Source: Aricia agestis
Taxonomy: Eukaryota > Arthropoda > Insecta > Lepidoptera > Lycaenidae
Direction of reading: 5' to 3'
Assembly: GCF_905147365.1 (NCBI RefSeq)
Contig: NC_056409.1
Span: forward strand, 5,771,001-5,835,000
Length of the DNA: 64,000 bases
Shown: positions 22,913-33,875 of the stretch, piece by piece
Layout of the letters: each line of letters opens with the position of its first letter
Position numbering within the stretch: the first letter of the stretch is position 1
Position numbers and translations under genes: made by a program
Notes under the pieces: generated by a model
Seen by the model: the letters and a program-made list of their open reading frames with translations, nothing else
What the model was told of the DNA's origin: nothing
Database searches by the model: none

Positions 22913-23781
22913 TAGAGCGCTTACAGACGAACGGCACGTGTTGGCGGCACGCGTCGGCGGCAGTCGACGGCAGACGACGGCATGTGTCGGCGGCAGTCGA
23001 CGGCAGTCGGCGGCAGTCGACTGCAGCCGTCGACAGTTTATCACGCTTGCAGTTGTGACGTAGCGCGTAAAGGTAAAGGTCCACAGGTTGGTATCGTACG
23101 CAACGGACGTCTCGCATCAAACGGATAATTTTTTTACAGTACGTCCACTGTATCGGCAGCGTACGGATTACCGACTAGACAGTATGTTTATTGTTTATCT
23201 TCAAATTAGTCCAAACAAAGTTTCCAAGTCAAAATTTCTGCTTTCGACTATTCCGTCCACACGCCCATTTTCATTTACTAGGCTATTCAATAATCCTTAC
23301 GCTGCCGATTCAGCGGAAGTACTGTCAAAAAATTATTCGTTTGATGCGAGACGTCCGTTGCGTATGATACCGACCTGTGGCCGCTTACCTTTAGGCGGTA
23401 CGTCACAACTGGGGGCCTACCACCACCTCTACTAAGCGACACCGTTTAACAGATAAGCAATAATTACTTTAACGTCAAGCTAGCGATCTTAAAAAAGTTG
23501 ATATTTCACAGCGGATTTAACAATATTTTGCATTTTTTTCTGTTTTTTAGTAAAATTATATTGGAAAAGTGAGTACGGTAATGTTATTGTAATCTTACAA
23601 CAAAGTTTTCTGGAAACATGATCGTTTTAGGAAAGGTCGTGGTAGATCCCCTGCAAGCGTCATAAACTGTCAACGGCTGTCGTCGACTGCCGTCAGCTGC
23701 CGTCGACTGCCGCCGACACGTGCCGCCGACTGCCGCCGACACGTGCCGCCGACACGTGCCGTTCATCTGTAAGAGCGCTTA
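22913..23781. mobile_element. Foldback element with tandem-repeat arms (outer inverted repeat)
   Basis: The left arm (22913-23052) starts GAGCGCTTACAGACGAACGG and is built of degenerate CGGCGGCAGTCGACGGCAG units, ending CACGCTTGCAG. The right arm (about 23650-23778) is its inverse, starting CTGCAAGCGTCATAAACTGT and ending TTCATCTGTAAGAGCGCTTA. Such arms, composed of short tandem repeats, are the hallmark of foldback elements. Open frames in both arms (on the minus strand) reflect the repeat period and are not genes. Confidence 0.75.
23050..23411. mobile_element. Inner palindromic element inside the foldback
   Basis: Arms 23050-23170 (CAGTTGTGACGTAGCGCG ... CGTACGGATTA) and 23291-23411 (TAATCCTTACGCTGCCGATT ... 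CGTCACAACTG) are inverted repeats of 121 bp each around a 120-bp spacer. The shared core GCAACGGACGTCTCGCATCA is perfect. It may be an independent MITE inside the outer foldback or an inner section of one large foldback. Confidence 0.75.
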
Positions 23782-26700
23782 CAATTATAGTTTGTGCGTT
23801 TTATGATAATATGCGTGACACATTATAATTGACAATAGTAGAGAAGTTACCTAACAAAAATTAATCGATAGTTTAAAAATATCGAATCACTTCGTAAAGG
23901 AATTGCAATCGAAATTATCGATTACGTACTAACGTTTAAGTGGTGCCGGCGATTTAAGATGACCGCTCTTTTTTATCGATTTAAATTTCGATTCAACAGA
24001 GTCAATCTCTATTGAAATAAGTTCCGTTTCATGCATATGACATTTTTCAAATGTTTTCGTAACAATAATTTTATACTCCTATTTCACAGTTAATATTTAT
24101 AATTTTTATTAATAAGTTAGCATTTAGCATCTTTTCATTTTTATTCATTTACAATTATAGGAAACATCTGTTTTCGTAGATGGAATATAATTTATTACAT
24201 TTTGTTTTTTTTTTGTTTTCTTGTAAAAAAAACCCATAGCAAGGAACATGAAAACTGTCACCCATATTATCTTAGAACGCACAAACTATAACATTGAATT
24301 GACATGATCCCACTAAATGACCTTGGTCTGTCAACTGCCTATTCGGAGCGTGCGAAGTGGGTGGAGGGGGTAAAGAAAGCGATTGCCGCGCTTGCCGTGG
24401 CAAAAATATGCAATCAAAAAGGCTCAGTTAGGCGTCAAACAAACTTGTCAATCATGTTTTGAAATTTTTAGAAGTTGGTCTTAATGGTTTTTGTATCGTA
24501 GACTGCAAAAATAACAGCAAAAATAGGTAGTCAGTATACAAATTTAATGTTTTTCCTAAATCCACTAGGAAATTAAATCAGATAGCTGCTGTAAAAATGA
24601 AAAGGTATGTGATTCAATATAACCTAAAATTACATTTAAATCAGTCAAGTCAATTTTATTTTAGTTGCATTTTATAAAGATATTAATTGAGTACCTAACT
24701 ATTGTTTTAGTGTTGATGAATGATGGACCATCATGTTCTCCATAACCCGACGACAAAACTTGCAGTGATAGTTTCATAGAATACCTATTTTATTTAAATC
24801 CAAAGTATCAAGTGGAAGAAACCGTGACTCACAAATGACGATAAACCAGATCTGGTTTAACTGATCTTTTAGAAGCTGGAGATAGAGTTTCAATGAAAAA
24901 GGATTTTCAAGTAAGCAAGTCTTAGATGAAAGGGGTAAAAAAGTTAAAATTATTATGCCCCCATTTTGAGCAAAACAAAACGAGTACTCTCAAGAGGAAA
25001 CCGAAAGGACTTGCTCGCTGATATTGCTTGAGTAAGAATCCATATTGAAGTGATTGAAAGCAATGATATTCTATGTTATATTTTAGAAACACATTGATTA
25101 AAAGTGTATTAATGCAAAGACTCAGAAACATGAAGAATGTTTGTTACGTTAGTAACATAGAACATCATTGGTTTGCAGTGTTTTAGTAAATTTATGACTC
25201 CGATTTTCTTTCTGAGTATTAATGTTGTAAAAAATAAATAAAAACAAGATTTTTAAAAACATGACATTAGCGCTCTGGTTATAAACGCAGCTGCATTTTA
25301 CTCTAGCAACAACCGATGATTATTATCTATCTGTAAGAATGAATAAAAATGTTTAGACTAGCTTTATCTAAATGCTTAGTTACGTTTTTGGTTGGTTCAT
25401 TACTTACGTTTGAACTTGTTTTATAGGGTGCTAAAGTCACCGATGTTTAACGAATTATATTGGCTCGTATTAAATAACATTGCCATTAGTTCTTAGCTCT
25501 TCTACATCCCTTACATGTCCTGCTAGCACCAATTTATTTCCTTTTAGCATAGATTGGGCCTTGAAACTTATTGAGTGTTTATACTTTCAAAACCAATTTT
25601 TAATGATTATATTCATTTTCCACAAATAGTTTTTAACTAAATCTAACCCAAATACCATTAATTATTGTTCTAAATATATTTTATTTGCTATAATATTTAC
25701 AAAATGAACAAACTCTTGTTGTTTATTTTTTGACAATGAGTTTCTAAAAGTTACGTTAGTAACATAGAATATCATTGGTTTTTGACACATGCCCCTAAAA
25801 CTTCGTTTGAAATATGTCACTACTGACGTGCACGTTCCGGATAAGGAATCAATTTCTTCGATGGTCAACCTAATCATTTGTTTTTCTTGAAAATATGCGC
25901 ATGCAATTTTAACTTTTTGTTTTGGCTGTTGTAACTGTAAATGTGGTTCAAAAATAATTCAACGCCAATATTACGTTTAAGTTTTTAACATTATTCATAA
26001 GTCATAACTCTTTCTGGAACAAAACTAAAATAACAGACACAGAAAAACGTGCAAAACATCTCTGAATAATTTGAACAAAAACTGAACATTTATTATGTTC
26101 ACCGTTTGTGCTCAAAGAACAATTGTGTGAACATTTTGTGTTTTCGAATTCCCCGGAGCGGGTACTAGGTAGAGTAATAATTTGCTTTGTAAAATGAAGT
26201 ACTTTCTGTCCCGAGCAGAACTCTGATAAATTGTGACGCAACAAGTTTTTGCCGCTTATTCTTTAAGCGTATTCCCACAGAAAGAACAGAGACAGAAGAC
26301 AAAAATATTCTCATGTCTGTGCCGGTGGCTATGTTCAATCAAATGCATTGTCAGCCGCTGTATACAAGCAGGCTGGCTCGCTCAATAGCGTAGGCCGTAG
26401 CGTAATAACGTATTGTGTAAGATGTAAACGATAACGTGAATATGTATGAAAATACGGTGAGCTGGGTAATACTCGCTTGTAGTTGAGTGGTAGTGTTGCA
26501 CGGCAAACAAGCCTAAAATGACACAGCTACGGTACTGAAGTTTAAAACGTTGCATTGTTCCAAGATCTTTCAGCATTCCAAGATATTATGTCTCGCCGTC
26601 AGTCTTTATGAGTATATTCTATTGTTTAATGAAAAGCTTGTCTTCTGAGTATCTTTATCCTGTCTGCAACTGCAGGTGGAAAAATTACCTGCCGAGAGAA

Positions 26701-28069
26701 CTGAGGGCTTATTGTGACATTGATAAGAGACACTAGATGTGGAGAAAATTTAATAAAGAAAGAGAAGTGTTGTTACAGTGGAGAATTGCGTCACGTTTCG
26801 AAAGAACGAGCAAATACGTTTGTGTTCGTGTTATAATGTTTTTGACGGTAAACGAACTGTGTTGTAGTGTACTACAAGTCTACAACAGAGTTAACAACTA
26901 CACTAAGATAATATAGTGTATTTAAAATTATCAGTATTACGAGAATACTATCATTATTGTTTGTTGTTTTAAATTACACACATAAAGAACTTACGTGCAA
27001 AATATCTATTTGCTTCTATCCTGTATGTCTAAGCATGCATAGTGCATACTTCAAATAATATAGGTAAGTTGTAAGGTGAGTTGAGCATACAAAGTTATCA
27101 CCACAATCTAGTTAAAATGTATGTGTGCTAGAATCTATAACTTTATTATGTTTTGCACAGTCGCAAACATAATTATATAACGTGTCGACGACTTACTTTT
27201 TTTTAAAAAGATACCTTGTAAAAGTATATAAGCTACGGTTATAAATGTACGGTTTCCATGTGATAAACATATGTTTTATGAACTTTTATTAAAATATTCT
27301 CTGCTATATTTATTGAAATACAGCAGCAATCATCTGTCTTCGTCTGTTATATCACTTGTCAAATGTAATAAATAAGGACAGCAAACCTGGTATAATATAT
27401 ATACGCGTTTCGTTGCGTAAATATTGTTATTAGTCAGGGAGTTAACGTTTATAATACTGCCAGTAGCGATACATAACTTCATATGTTGAATATAAGTTTG
27501 AACTCAGCTCTTTCTGAGCAAACGACCTAACTTCAACACGTGTTTTAGATCAAGCTTAAGTTTGTCGGTGCTTGCTTATTGAGTTTACTACGTTTTAGTC
27601 CAGTACAAGACACTACTGGTATTCGAAATTAGAAGGAGAGAGGTCACGTTGTATATGTTCCTCGCTTCGGCTTAACTATGTCGGCACTTTTATAATAGTG
27701 CAACTTTTTTTATGATAATGTCAACTGGCTATGAATCTAGTTCTCTGATAGTACAAACATTGTTTATTTATAAACTTACAGGTGTGCACTTAAGTTTTAA
27801 AATATGTGTCTGTATATTTTTTAATTTTATTTAATCGTATGTTCTCACTTTTATTTCCAAGCAATCATGGTAAGGTAACAATTTTGATGAATAGTCTTCC
27901 ATCTTGGAGAGTTATTACTTGTGGCTGTAAGGAGCATGAGCAGCTGCAACTGCTCCCTCTCTCCTCTTCCCTCCGGACCGCCGTTCAGTGCAGTTGTGTT
28001 ACCAAAACCTTATTTCTTTTATTTAAAAATTATTAATAGTAAAAAGTGAATTTAATTCCTCGCAAAATA
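23782..28069. other. Non-coding stretch with dispersed-repeat pieces
   Basis: Includes repeat X (24288-24340) and a ~32-bp direct repeat GTTACGTTAGTAACATAGAA / ATCATTGG at 25142-25176 and 25750-25782. Otherwise AT-rich without recognised coding. Upstream of the LINE, 27940-28000 becomes GC-richer (CTCCCTCTCTCCTCTTCCCT), possibly the very 5' end of the LINE. Confidence 0.4.
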
Positions 28070-28378
28070 ATAGGAGACCATAACCTCAGAGGAGATACCT
28101 CGATTACAACGCTTGCGCATCAAGTCTGTGAGTAGCAAATTGCTGTTACATCTCTAACTAATCAGAGCACGGGTGCCCGCTTAAATCTATGCGCTCCTGG
28201 TACACCGCTCCAACGAAGGCCACCAATCTGCGTGTGAGCATTGTCGGCCATCTTTCCGTTGAACAAGTGTCCCACCTAGAGCTACACCCCCGAAAAGACA
28301 TTGGTCGTTATTAAGCCACGCCCACTACTTTATTTTCAAACTACCCTACAAAAATATATATATTTTCACGATAATAAA

Positions 28379-29257
28379 ATGAGCAAGTCACAAGCAACAT
28401 CTGATTCAGGTGACAATTTGGGCAATGAAGGTATCGCAAACCAACTACTAAACACTGCCTCTATACGCGGCAAAAGGGCGAGAGAGGAGAACTTACCTAT
28501 GGAATTTGAAAACTTCAAGAAAGAAATAAAAGATATGATCAATAAATTTATTATGTCTCAAGAATCTCAAACGAAGAATATTATAACTAATCTGAAAAAT
28601 ATCCAACAAACAAACTTAAACATCGAAACCTCTGTATCTCTATTATCAAGTCAATATGATGAATTTAACAAAAAAATTCAAAAAATTGAAAATGATATCT
28701 CCAAAAATCGAGAGTACATAATTTTCTTAGAAGACAAGATTGAGGATTTGCAACGCTCCCTCCGTAAAAACTGCTTAGAGATTAAGAATGTTCCCCGAAA
28801 AGTAAACGAGTCCCGCGATGAACTAATCAACATGATAATATGTTTAAGCAAATCAATTGACTTCAACATAGAGCCTCAAGACATTAACGATATTTACAGG
28901 CAAAGAGTTAAACAAGATAGTGGAAGAACTCCGCCAATCATTTTAGAATTAAGATCCAATATTCTGAAAAATGAACTCTTAAAAAAAGTAAAAATATTTA
29001 ATGTAAAAAACAAGAATAAACTTCAGTGTAAGGAACTGGGTTTTACCTCCACCATGGAGTCACCAGTCTACGTCTCAGAACAACTAACCCCGAAAGGTGC
29101 CCGTCTCTATTTTCTCGCTCGCGATCTAATGAAGGCAAAGAACTATAAATTTTGTTGGACTAGTTTTGGAAGAGTCTACGTCAGGAAAGAAGATACCTCG
29201 CGCGTTATTAATATCACCAGTGAGGCCCAAGTGCAAAAATTAATGCAAAATGAATGA
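28379..29257 (+). CDS. LINE ORF1 protein, coiled coil plus FP-like domain
   Basis: 292 residues from ATGAGCAAG; the frame is open further upstream but this is the first good ATG (AAAATGAGC). ORF1 proteins of LINEs bind the element RNA and assist target-primed reverse transcription. Residues 1-38 are polar and probably disordered (basic GKRAREE). About 40-128 is Lys/Glu/Ile/Asn-rich with heptad-like spacing, consistent with a trimerising coiled coil. From about 129 to 280 the pattern LRKNCLEIKNVP ... ELINMI ... DINDIYR ... PPIILEL ... LTPKGARLYFLARDL ... FCWTSFGRVYVR resembles the FP-type domain found in many lepidopteran LINE ORF1s and in baculovirus FP proteins. No zinc knuckle or PHD finger was seen. 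The stop is TGA followed by C, and the same frame stays open for another 203 codons. Family is recognised by eye only. Confidence 0.88.
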   Translation: MSKSQATSDSGDNLGNEGIANQLLNTASIRGKRAREENLPMEFENFKKEIKDMINKFIMSQESQTKNIITNLKNIQQTNLNIETSVSLLSSQYDEFNKKIQKIENDISKNREYIIFLEDKIEDLQRSLRKNCLEIKNVPRKVNESRDELINMIICLSKSIDFNIEPQDINDIYRQRVKQDSGRTPPIILELRSNILKNELLKKVKIFNVKNKNKLQCKELGFTSTMESPVYVSEQLTPKGARLYFLARDLMKAKNYKFCWTSFGRVYVRKEDTSRVINITSEAQVQKLMQNE

Positions 29258-29296
29258 CTGAGTTTAGTGCAGCATCATAAAATATTCAATACCTTA

Positions 29297-29869
29297 ATGT
29301 TTACCTTTAAAGTACAATTAATTCTTCTCTTAATAATAATATTGCATGTTTATTTTCAGTATTGCATTAACTTAAATTTTCTTATGCTTAATATAAGACT
29401 TACGACTCCTATTGTAGTATTGCATGTTCTACAAATGTCATATAATTATTGCATTAGCTTAGATACCGACAAAATAGCTCTTAAATACTGTAACAGAAAT
29501 TATAACTGTTCATACTCTACTCTAATTTTTCATGTACCAAACAAAAAACTACAATACAGGATATTACAATTATATACAAGCGATTACTATATTATGGCTC
29601 TGAAAAAAAAACTCACTGAATTAACACTTTATAAACAAGCTGTTAAAAACTACTTTATACTGGCACTCATTTACTCATTACATAAGATGTTAAATCTCTA
29701 CACATTACACCTTCTTTGTTATTTTATTATAATTCTACTAATAATAACATTGGACATTAAACTTATCACTATAATATCTTTGCATTGTGAGACAGCTAAG
29801 ATGAATTCATCACTCAATGTAGGATGTCTGCAACCACTAGCTGATTTTGGGTTTTTCAATGGATCATAA
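29297..29869 (+). CDS. Inter-ORF open frame, hydrophobic protein of unknown function
   Basis: I do not recognise this protein. The frame is the ORF1 frame: after the ORF1 stop (TGA, 29255-29257) it is open from 29258 to the TAA at 29867-29869, 203 codons, with the first ATG at 29297 giving 190 residues. Base composition is extremely AT-rich with almost no G, yet TAA never appears in this frame; the other frames close quickly. Numbered from the ATG, hydrophobic stretches lie at about 6-20 (VQLILLLIIILHVYF) and 119-160 (including CYFIIILLIITLDIK), with scattered cysteines (YCINLN, YCISLD, KYCNRNYNC) between them; a weak internal repeat (ILHV ... YCIxL) is visible at about 15-55. Its stop overlaps the ORF2 ATG by 11 nt, favouring coupled termination-reinitiation. 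It could be made by TGA readthrough from ORF1, by its own start, or be non-coding. Confidence 0.45.
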   Translation: MFTFKVQLILLLIIILHVYFQYCINLNFLMLNIRLTTPIVVLHVLQMSYNYCISLDTDKIALKYCNRNYNCSYSTLIFHVPNKKLQYRILQLYTSDYYIMALKKKLTELTLYKQAVKNYFILALIYSLHKMLNLYTLHLLCYFIIILLIITLDIKLITIISLHCETAKMNSSLNVGCLQPLADFGFFNGS

Positions 29870-32816
29870 TCATCTTAGGGTTCTGCATGAAATTGATGAC
29901 CTTAATTCACATAATGCATTTTTATGTAACATTGAAGATCTAAATGACTACTGTAAAAATAGTGGTTCCGGTCTTACAATTTTAACGCAAAATATCAGAA
30001 GTGTGTACAAAAACTTTGATGATTTCCAAGTTAACCTTTCGAAATTAAATTTTGATGTGGACGTCATTATTTTAACAGAGTGTAGACTAAATATAAATAA
30101 GAATTTACCAATATTGAGAAACTATACTGCTTATCACACTCTAAGGCAGCTAAATCAAAATGACGGAGTGGTGACTTATATAAAAAATTGTATTGAAGTT
30201 AGAGTAGAAGAGATAAAATTAAATCATGCGTCTTCGATACAAATAATTGCTTCTAACTTTAACATCCTTGGGATATATAGATCGCCATCTCAAAAAAGCG
30301 CGGAATTGTTTATTAACTCTCTAGAAGCTTACATTCATAAAAATAGATCTCAGAAAAATATTATTATTACAGGTGATATAAACATTAACCTTTTGCCAAA
30401 ATTAAATGAAAATTCTCTAGATCGACAAAATAGATTGAACTATTTAAGCCTATTACACATGCATGGATTTTTACCTGGTCATACACTACCCACAAGGGAA
30501 GAAAATTGCCTAGACCATATTTTTATAAAAACAGAAATGCAAACATTTTCTTCTCTCATTGCTGTGCTCAATACGACCATAACTGATCACTCTATGATTT
30601 TTCTAAAAATATCAAACATTAATTTAAAAGTTAAAAAGCAAAAATATATTGAACATGTGGATTTTGAGGGAGCTTACAAATCTCTAATTGAAACAGATGT
30701 ATCTCAATTTAATTTATTTACTGACCCAAATGATTTCGCCGAAGCCTTTGTTAAAGTGATTCGGACGGCACTTAATCTAAATACTAAGACTAGGATGACT
30801 ACTAGCAGTAAGCGTATCATAAAGCCATGGATAACAACTGGAGCGCTTCGTTGCATTCGGCTTAGAAATAAAATGCAACTAAAATTAAGAAATGACCCTG
30901 AAAATTTGATACTAAAAATAACATATAAACGCTTTCGTAATTTCTGCACGGACCAAATAAAAAAACTCAAAAGGCAATATGACAGTAAGAAAATTATCGA
31001 TTGTGCAAAAGACTCGAAAAAATTATATAAAGCTATTAATGATATTACGCATTTTAAAGGCCAAAAAGTCAGTAACTCAAACTTGCTTTACACAAAATCA
31101 CAACCAATTGAGTCTGTTAATTGGGTTAACCAGTATTTCGTAGATATAGGCAGAATCCTGGCTGCAGCTATCGTCAACACTTCGGCATATCAATTAAATG
31201 ACTGTTCTGTTGCTCTAGATTCTTATGCTGCATCTTTTGTGTTACTCAATACTGATCCTGGGGAGGTTGCATCTGTTCTTGGAAGCATTGCTTCCAGTAG
31301 TGCTTCTGGATGGGACAAGATTCCTACCAGCTTTATTAAAAGAACAAAAGATTTTTGTGTTCCTTTACTTACAAAACTAATTAATCTCTGCTTCAGTACA
31401 GGAACTTTCCCTTCTGTTTTTAAACGTTCAATTATCACTCCCGTTTTTAAAAGTGGTGACTCGCACGAAGTTGCAAATTTTAGGCCTATTTCAGTCTTAC
31501 CATCTCTTTCCAAAATACTAGAAAAAATTCTAAATAACAGAATTATAAGCTATCTAGATAGTAATCATATTTTATCTGACTCCCAATTCGGTTTTAGAAA
31601 AGGACGCTCAACTCAGGATGCGATCCAGGCATTATCATCTTTAATTATTGAAAAAGTGGATAAAGGTTACAAATGTTTGACAGTCTTCTTAGACCTAAAA
31701 AAAGCCTTTGATACAGTGTCTATCCCTATACTTATCAAAAGACTTGAATGTGTTGGTTTTCGAGGCTTACCACTAAGTATCCTAAGGAGCTACCTCAGTG
31801 AACGTAAACAGGCAGTCAAAATTGATAATATTGTCAGTTCTGAAGAAGATGTAACCTTTGGCGTCCCACAAGGAAGTGTTCTAGGACCGACTCTGTTTTT
31901 AATTTACATCAACAGTATGTGTAAAATTTACATCCGAAACGGAAAAATCTTTTGTTACGCAGACGATACGGCTATAGTTTTCTTTGGTACTTCTTGGGAA
32001 TCGGTTAGGAGAATAGCTGAGGAGGGACTCTCCCTAATTGCTAAATGGTTGAAGGAGAGCCTACTGACATTAAATACTAACAAAAGTTATTTTATCTGCT
32101 TTACCCCAAGTCCAAGATCCCAACCCTCTTCTGACTTTAGACTTCAAATCCACTCTTGTGGCGTCACTGGATACAAAAACTGCAATTGTGATCTAATTAA
32201 AAAAGTAACATCTACCAGATATCTCGGTATCATTGTGGATCAAAGGCTATCTTGGCACGAGCATATTGATGCGACCATTTCAAGAATCAGAAAATTTACT
32301 TGGATATTTAGAAAGTTAAGAACTATTATGAGTAGTAAACTTTTAAATAAAATTTACATATCTTTAGTACAATCTGTTATTACATATTGCATAGCGATAT
32401 GGGGTGGTGCGACAAAAACTAGGTTCCTAGAGCTTGAAAAAGCTCAAAGATCCCTAATAAAGGTCATGTATTTTAAGCCTTATAGATTTAGTACCAACAT
32501 CCTCTACTCTCTCAGTGACCTCCTCACGGTTAGAAAATTGTATGTGCTGAATCTAATTTTAACCCTACATAGAGACCGACCCACGACAACGATTGGTAAT
32601 AGAAGGCGTGGTATCAATGCAATTCCTGTTTGTCCAGTACGCACCGAATTCGCTAGACGTCAATACTCGGCTCAATCCTCTTATCTCTATAATTTAATAA
32701 ATCGCAAGTTAAATATCTTTCCACGAACTTTGCATGAATGTAAAGTGTTATTAACCGTATGGATCAAAAGTATCACGTATGATGACTTAGAAAATATGCT
32801 TAAAAGAATGGTGTAA
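29859..32816 (+). CDS. LINE ORF2: APE endonuclease and reverse transcriptase
   Basis: 985 residues from the ATG at 29859, 19 nt after an in-frame TAG. It nicks target DNA and copies the element RNA from the nick. Endonuclease, about residues 38-252: QNIRS (44-48), TECR with catalytic Glu74, IYRSP (139-143), GDIN with Asp173, LDHIF (218-222) and the catalytic TDH (242-244). Reverse transcriptase, about 520-800: ITPVFKSGD and NFRPISVLP, FGFRKGRST, motif A VFLDLKKAFD (Asp612), motif B GVPQGSVLG (668-676), motif C YADD (700-703) and the YLGIIVD block (788-794). The C-terminal ~180 residues have the YSLSDLLTVRKLYVLN-type region of Jockey/CR1-like elements. No RNase H or zinc knuckle was seen. No stop or frameshift interrupts it. 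Length fits the family. Confidence 0.95.
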   Translation: MDHNHLRVLHEIDDLNSHNAFLCNIEDLNDYCKNSGSGLTILTQNIRSVYKNFDDFQVNLSKLNFDVDVIILTECRLNINKNLPILRNYTAYHTLRQLNQNDGVVTYIKNCIEVRVEEIKLNHASSIQIIASNFNILGIYRSPSQKSAELFINSLEAYIHKNRSQKNIIITGDININLLPKLNENSLDRQNRLNYLSLLHMHGFLPGHTLPTREENCLDHIFIKTEMQTFSSLIAVLNTTITDHSMIFLKISNINLKVKKQKYIEHVDFEGAYKSLIETDVSQFNLFTDPNDFAEAFVKVIRTALNLNTKTRMTTSSKRIIKPWITTGALRCIRLRNKMQLKLRNDPENLILKITYKRFRNFCTDQIKKLKRQYDSKKIIDCAKDSKKLYKAINDITHFKGQKVSNSNLLYTKSQPIESVNWVNQYFVDIGRILAAAIVNTSAYQLNDCSVALDSYAASFVLLNTDPGEVASVLGSIASSSASGWDKIPTSFIKRTKDFCVPLLTKLINLCFSTGTFPSVFKRSIITPVFKSGDSHEVANFRPISVLPSLSKILEKILNNRIISYLDSNHILSDSQFGFRKGRSTQDAIQALSSLIIEKVDKGYKCLTVFLDLKKAFDTVSIPILIKRLECVGFRGLPLSILRSYLSERKQAVKIDNIVSSEEDVTFGVPQGSVLGPTLFLIYINSMCKIYIRNGKIFCYADDTAIVFFGTSWESVRRIAEEGLSLIAKWLKESLLTLNTNKSYFICFTPSPRSQPSSDFRLQIHSCGVTGYKNCNCDLIKKVTSTRYLGIIVDQRLSWHEHIDATISRIRKFTWIFRKLRTIMSSKLLNKIYISLVQSVITYCIAIWGGATKTRFLELEKAQRSLIKVMYFKPYRFSTNILYSLSDLLTVRKLYVLNLILTLHRDRPTTTIGNRRRGINAIPVCPVRTEFARRQYSAQSSYLYNLINRKLNIFPRTLHECKVLLTVWIKSITYDDLENMLKRMV

Positions 32817-32833
32817 GTGTAACTGTCGAGGAA

Positions 32834-33064
<231 letters not shown>

Positions 33065-33358
33065 AGCTATTTACTATTTACCTAAGTATCAATTTAAACA
33101 ATAAAGAACATAATATTGAATATATATTGAATTATATTGAATATAATAAGAACATAATATAAATAATTTTATGTTATATGGTTAAATATTTATGTTAATC
33201 AAAAATTATTTTGCTGTTTAAAATTTGTAAATCTAATTATTATTGTGCATTTCTCAATGTTATAAGTATCTATGGGAATGAGCGAGATATCCCCAACACA
33301 AGTAATTTCTTACTTAACGGGGATGCCTCATGATTGTATTGGTTTTTGTAATTTGAGA

Positions 33359-33391
33359 AATAAAGATTTATTTATTAAAAAAAAAAAAAAA
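33359..33391 (+). terminator. LINE polyadenylation signal and poly(A) tail
   Basis: AATAAA at 33359-33364 is followed 12 nt later by 15 A residues (33377-33391), after which unrelated sequence resumes (CTGCAATCCACTCTGG). This is the 3' end of a polyadenylated transcript copied into DNA. Confidence 0.85.
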
Positions 33392-33609
33392 CTGCAATCC
33401 ACTCTGGTCCGTTACTCAACGTCACAACTTTGATTACATAAAAAATAAGGTAATTACCAAGAAAATATGCAATTGTACCCTATACACAAGCAAATGTATG
33501 TAACTGAGAAATAAATCGTTACATTAGCTTGTGTCCTCGAAGTGTAGCGGCCAAACCGCACGTTCGTGCCGCCGCATGTAAATCCAGCCTCCTCCTCCTC
33601 GCGTCGTGT

Positions 33610-33875
33610 TCCTCATTGCTGAGGGTCGTGATTCCCCTTTTGGAGTTTAATGATGACCACATTACTCCATCTGTTATCCTTGGCAGAATGGAGAGCATCG
33701 TGGAGGCCGGTATCTAGAGTTGTGCGCACTTGGTTCGACCATCTAATAGGGCTTCGGCCTCTTGGGCGGCGACCGTCAACTTTGCCTGTAACCACAAGCT
33801 GCTTGAGGTTATGGCCATCCTATCTTGCGATGTGACCAAAGAGATCCAAAAATCTACGTAGGCAAATCGACGACA
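33610..33875 (-). pseudogene. Degenerate LINE reverse-transcriptase C-terminal fragment
   Basis: On the minus strand a frame reads FGHIAR, an in-frame stop (TAG), then VTGKVDGRRPRGRSPIRW and DALHSAKDNRW. The KVxGRRPRGRSPxRW block is a widespread signature at the C-terminus of insect LINE reverse transcriptases. The stop, the lack of an upstream catalytic domain and the missing tail show a dead, truncated copy. It lies just downstream of the intact LINE but on the opposite strand and is from a different family. Confidence 0.75.

Noticed and set aside
22854..23120. Ala/Asp/Arg-rich minus-strand frame as a gene
   Set aside because: It is the tandem-repeat arm of the foldback element; the inverse arm at 23584-23766 gives the mirror frame.
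28379..29257. Viral origin of the FP-like ORF1
   Set aside because: The neighbouring endonuclease/reverse transcriptase and poly(A) tail show a LINE; FP-type domains are common in lepidopteran LINE ORF1s.
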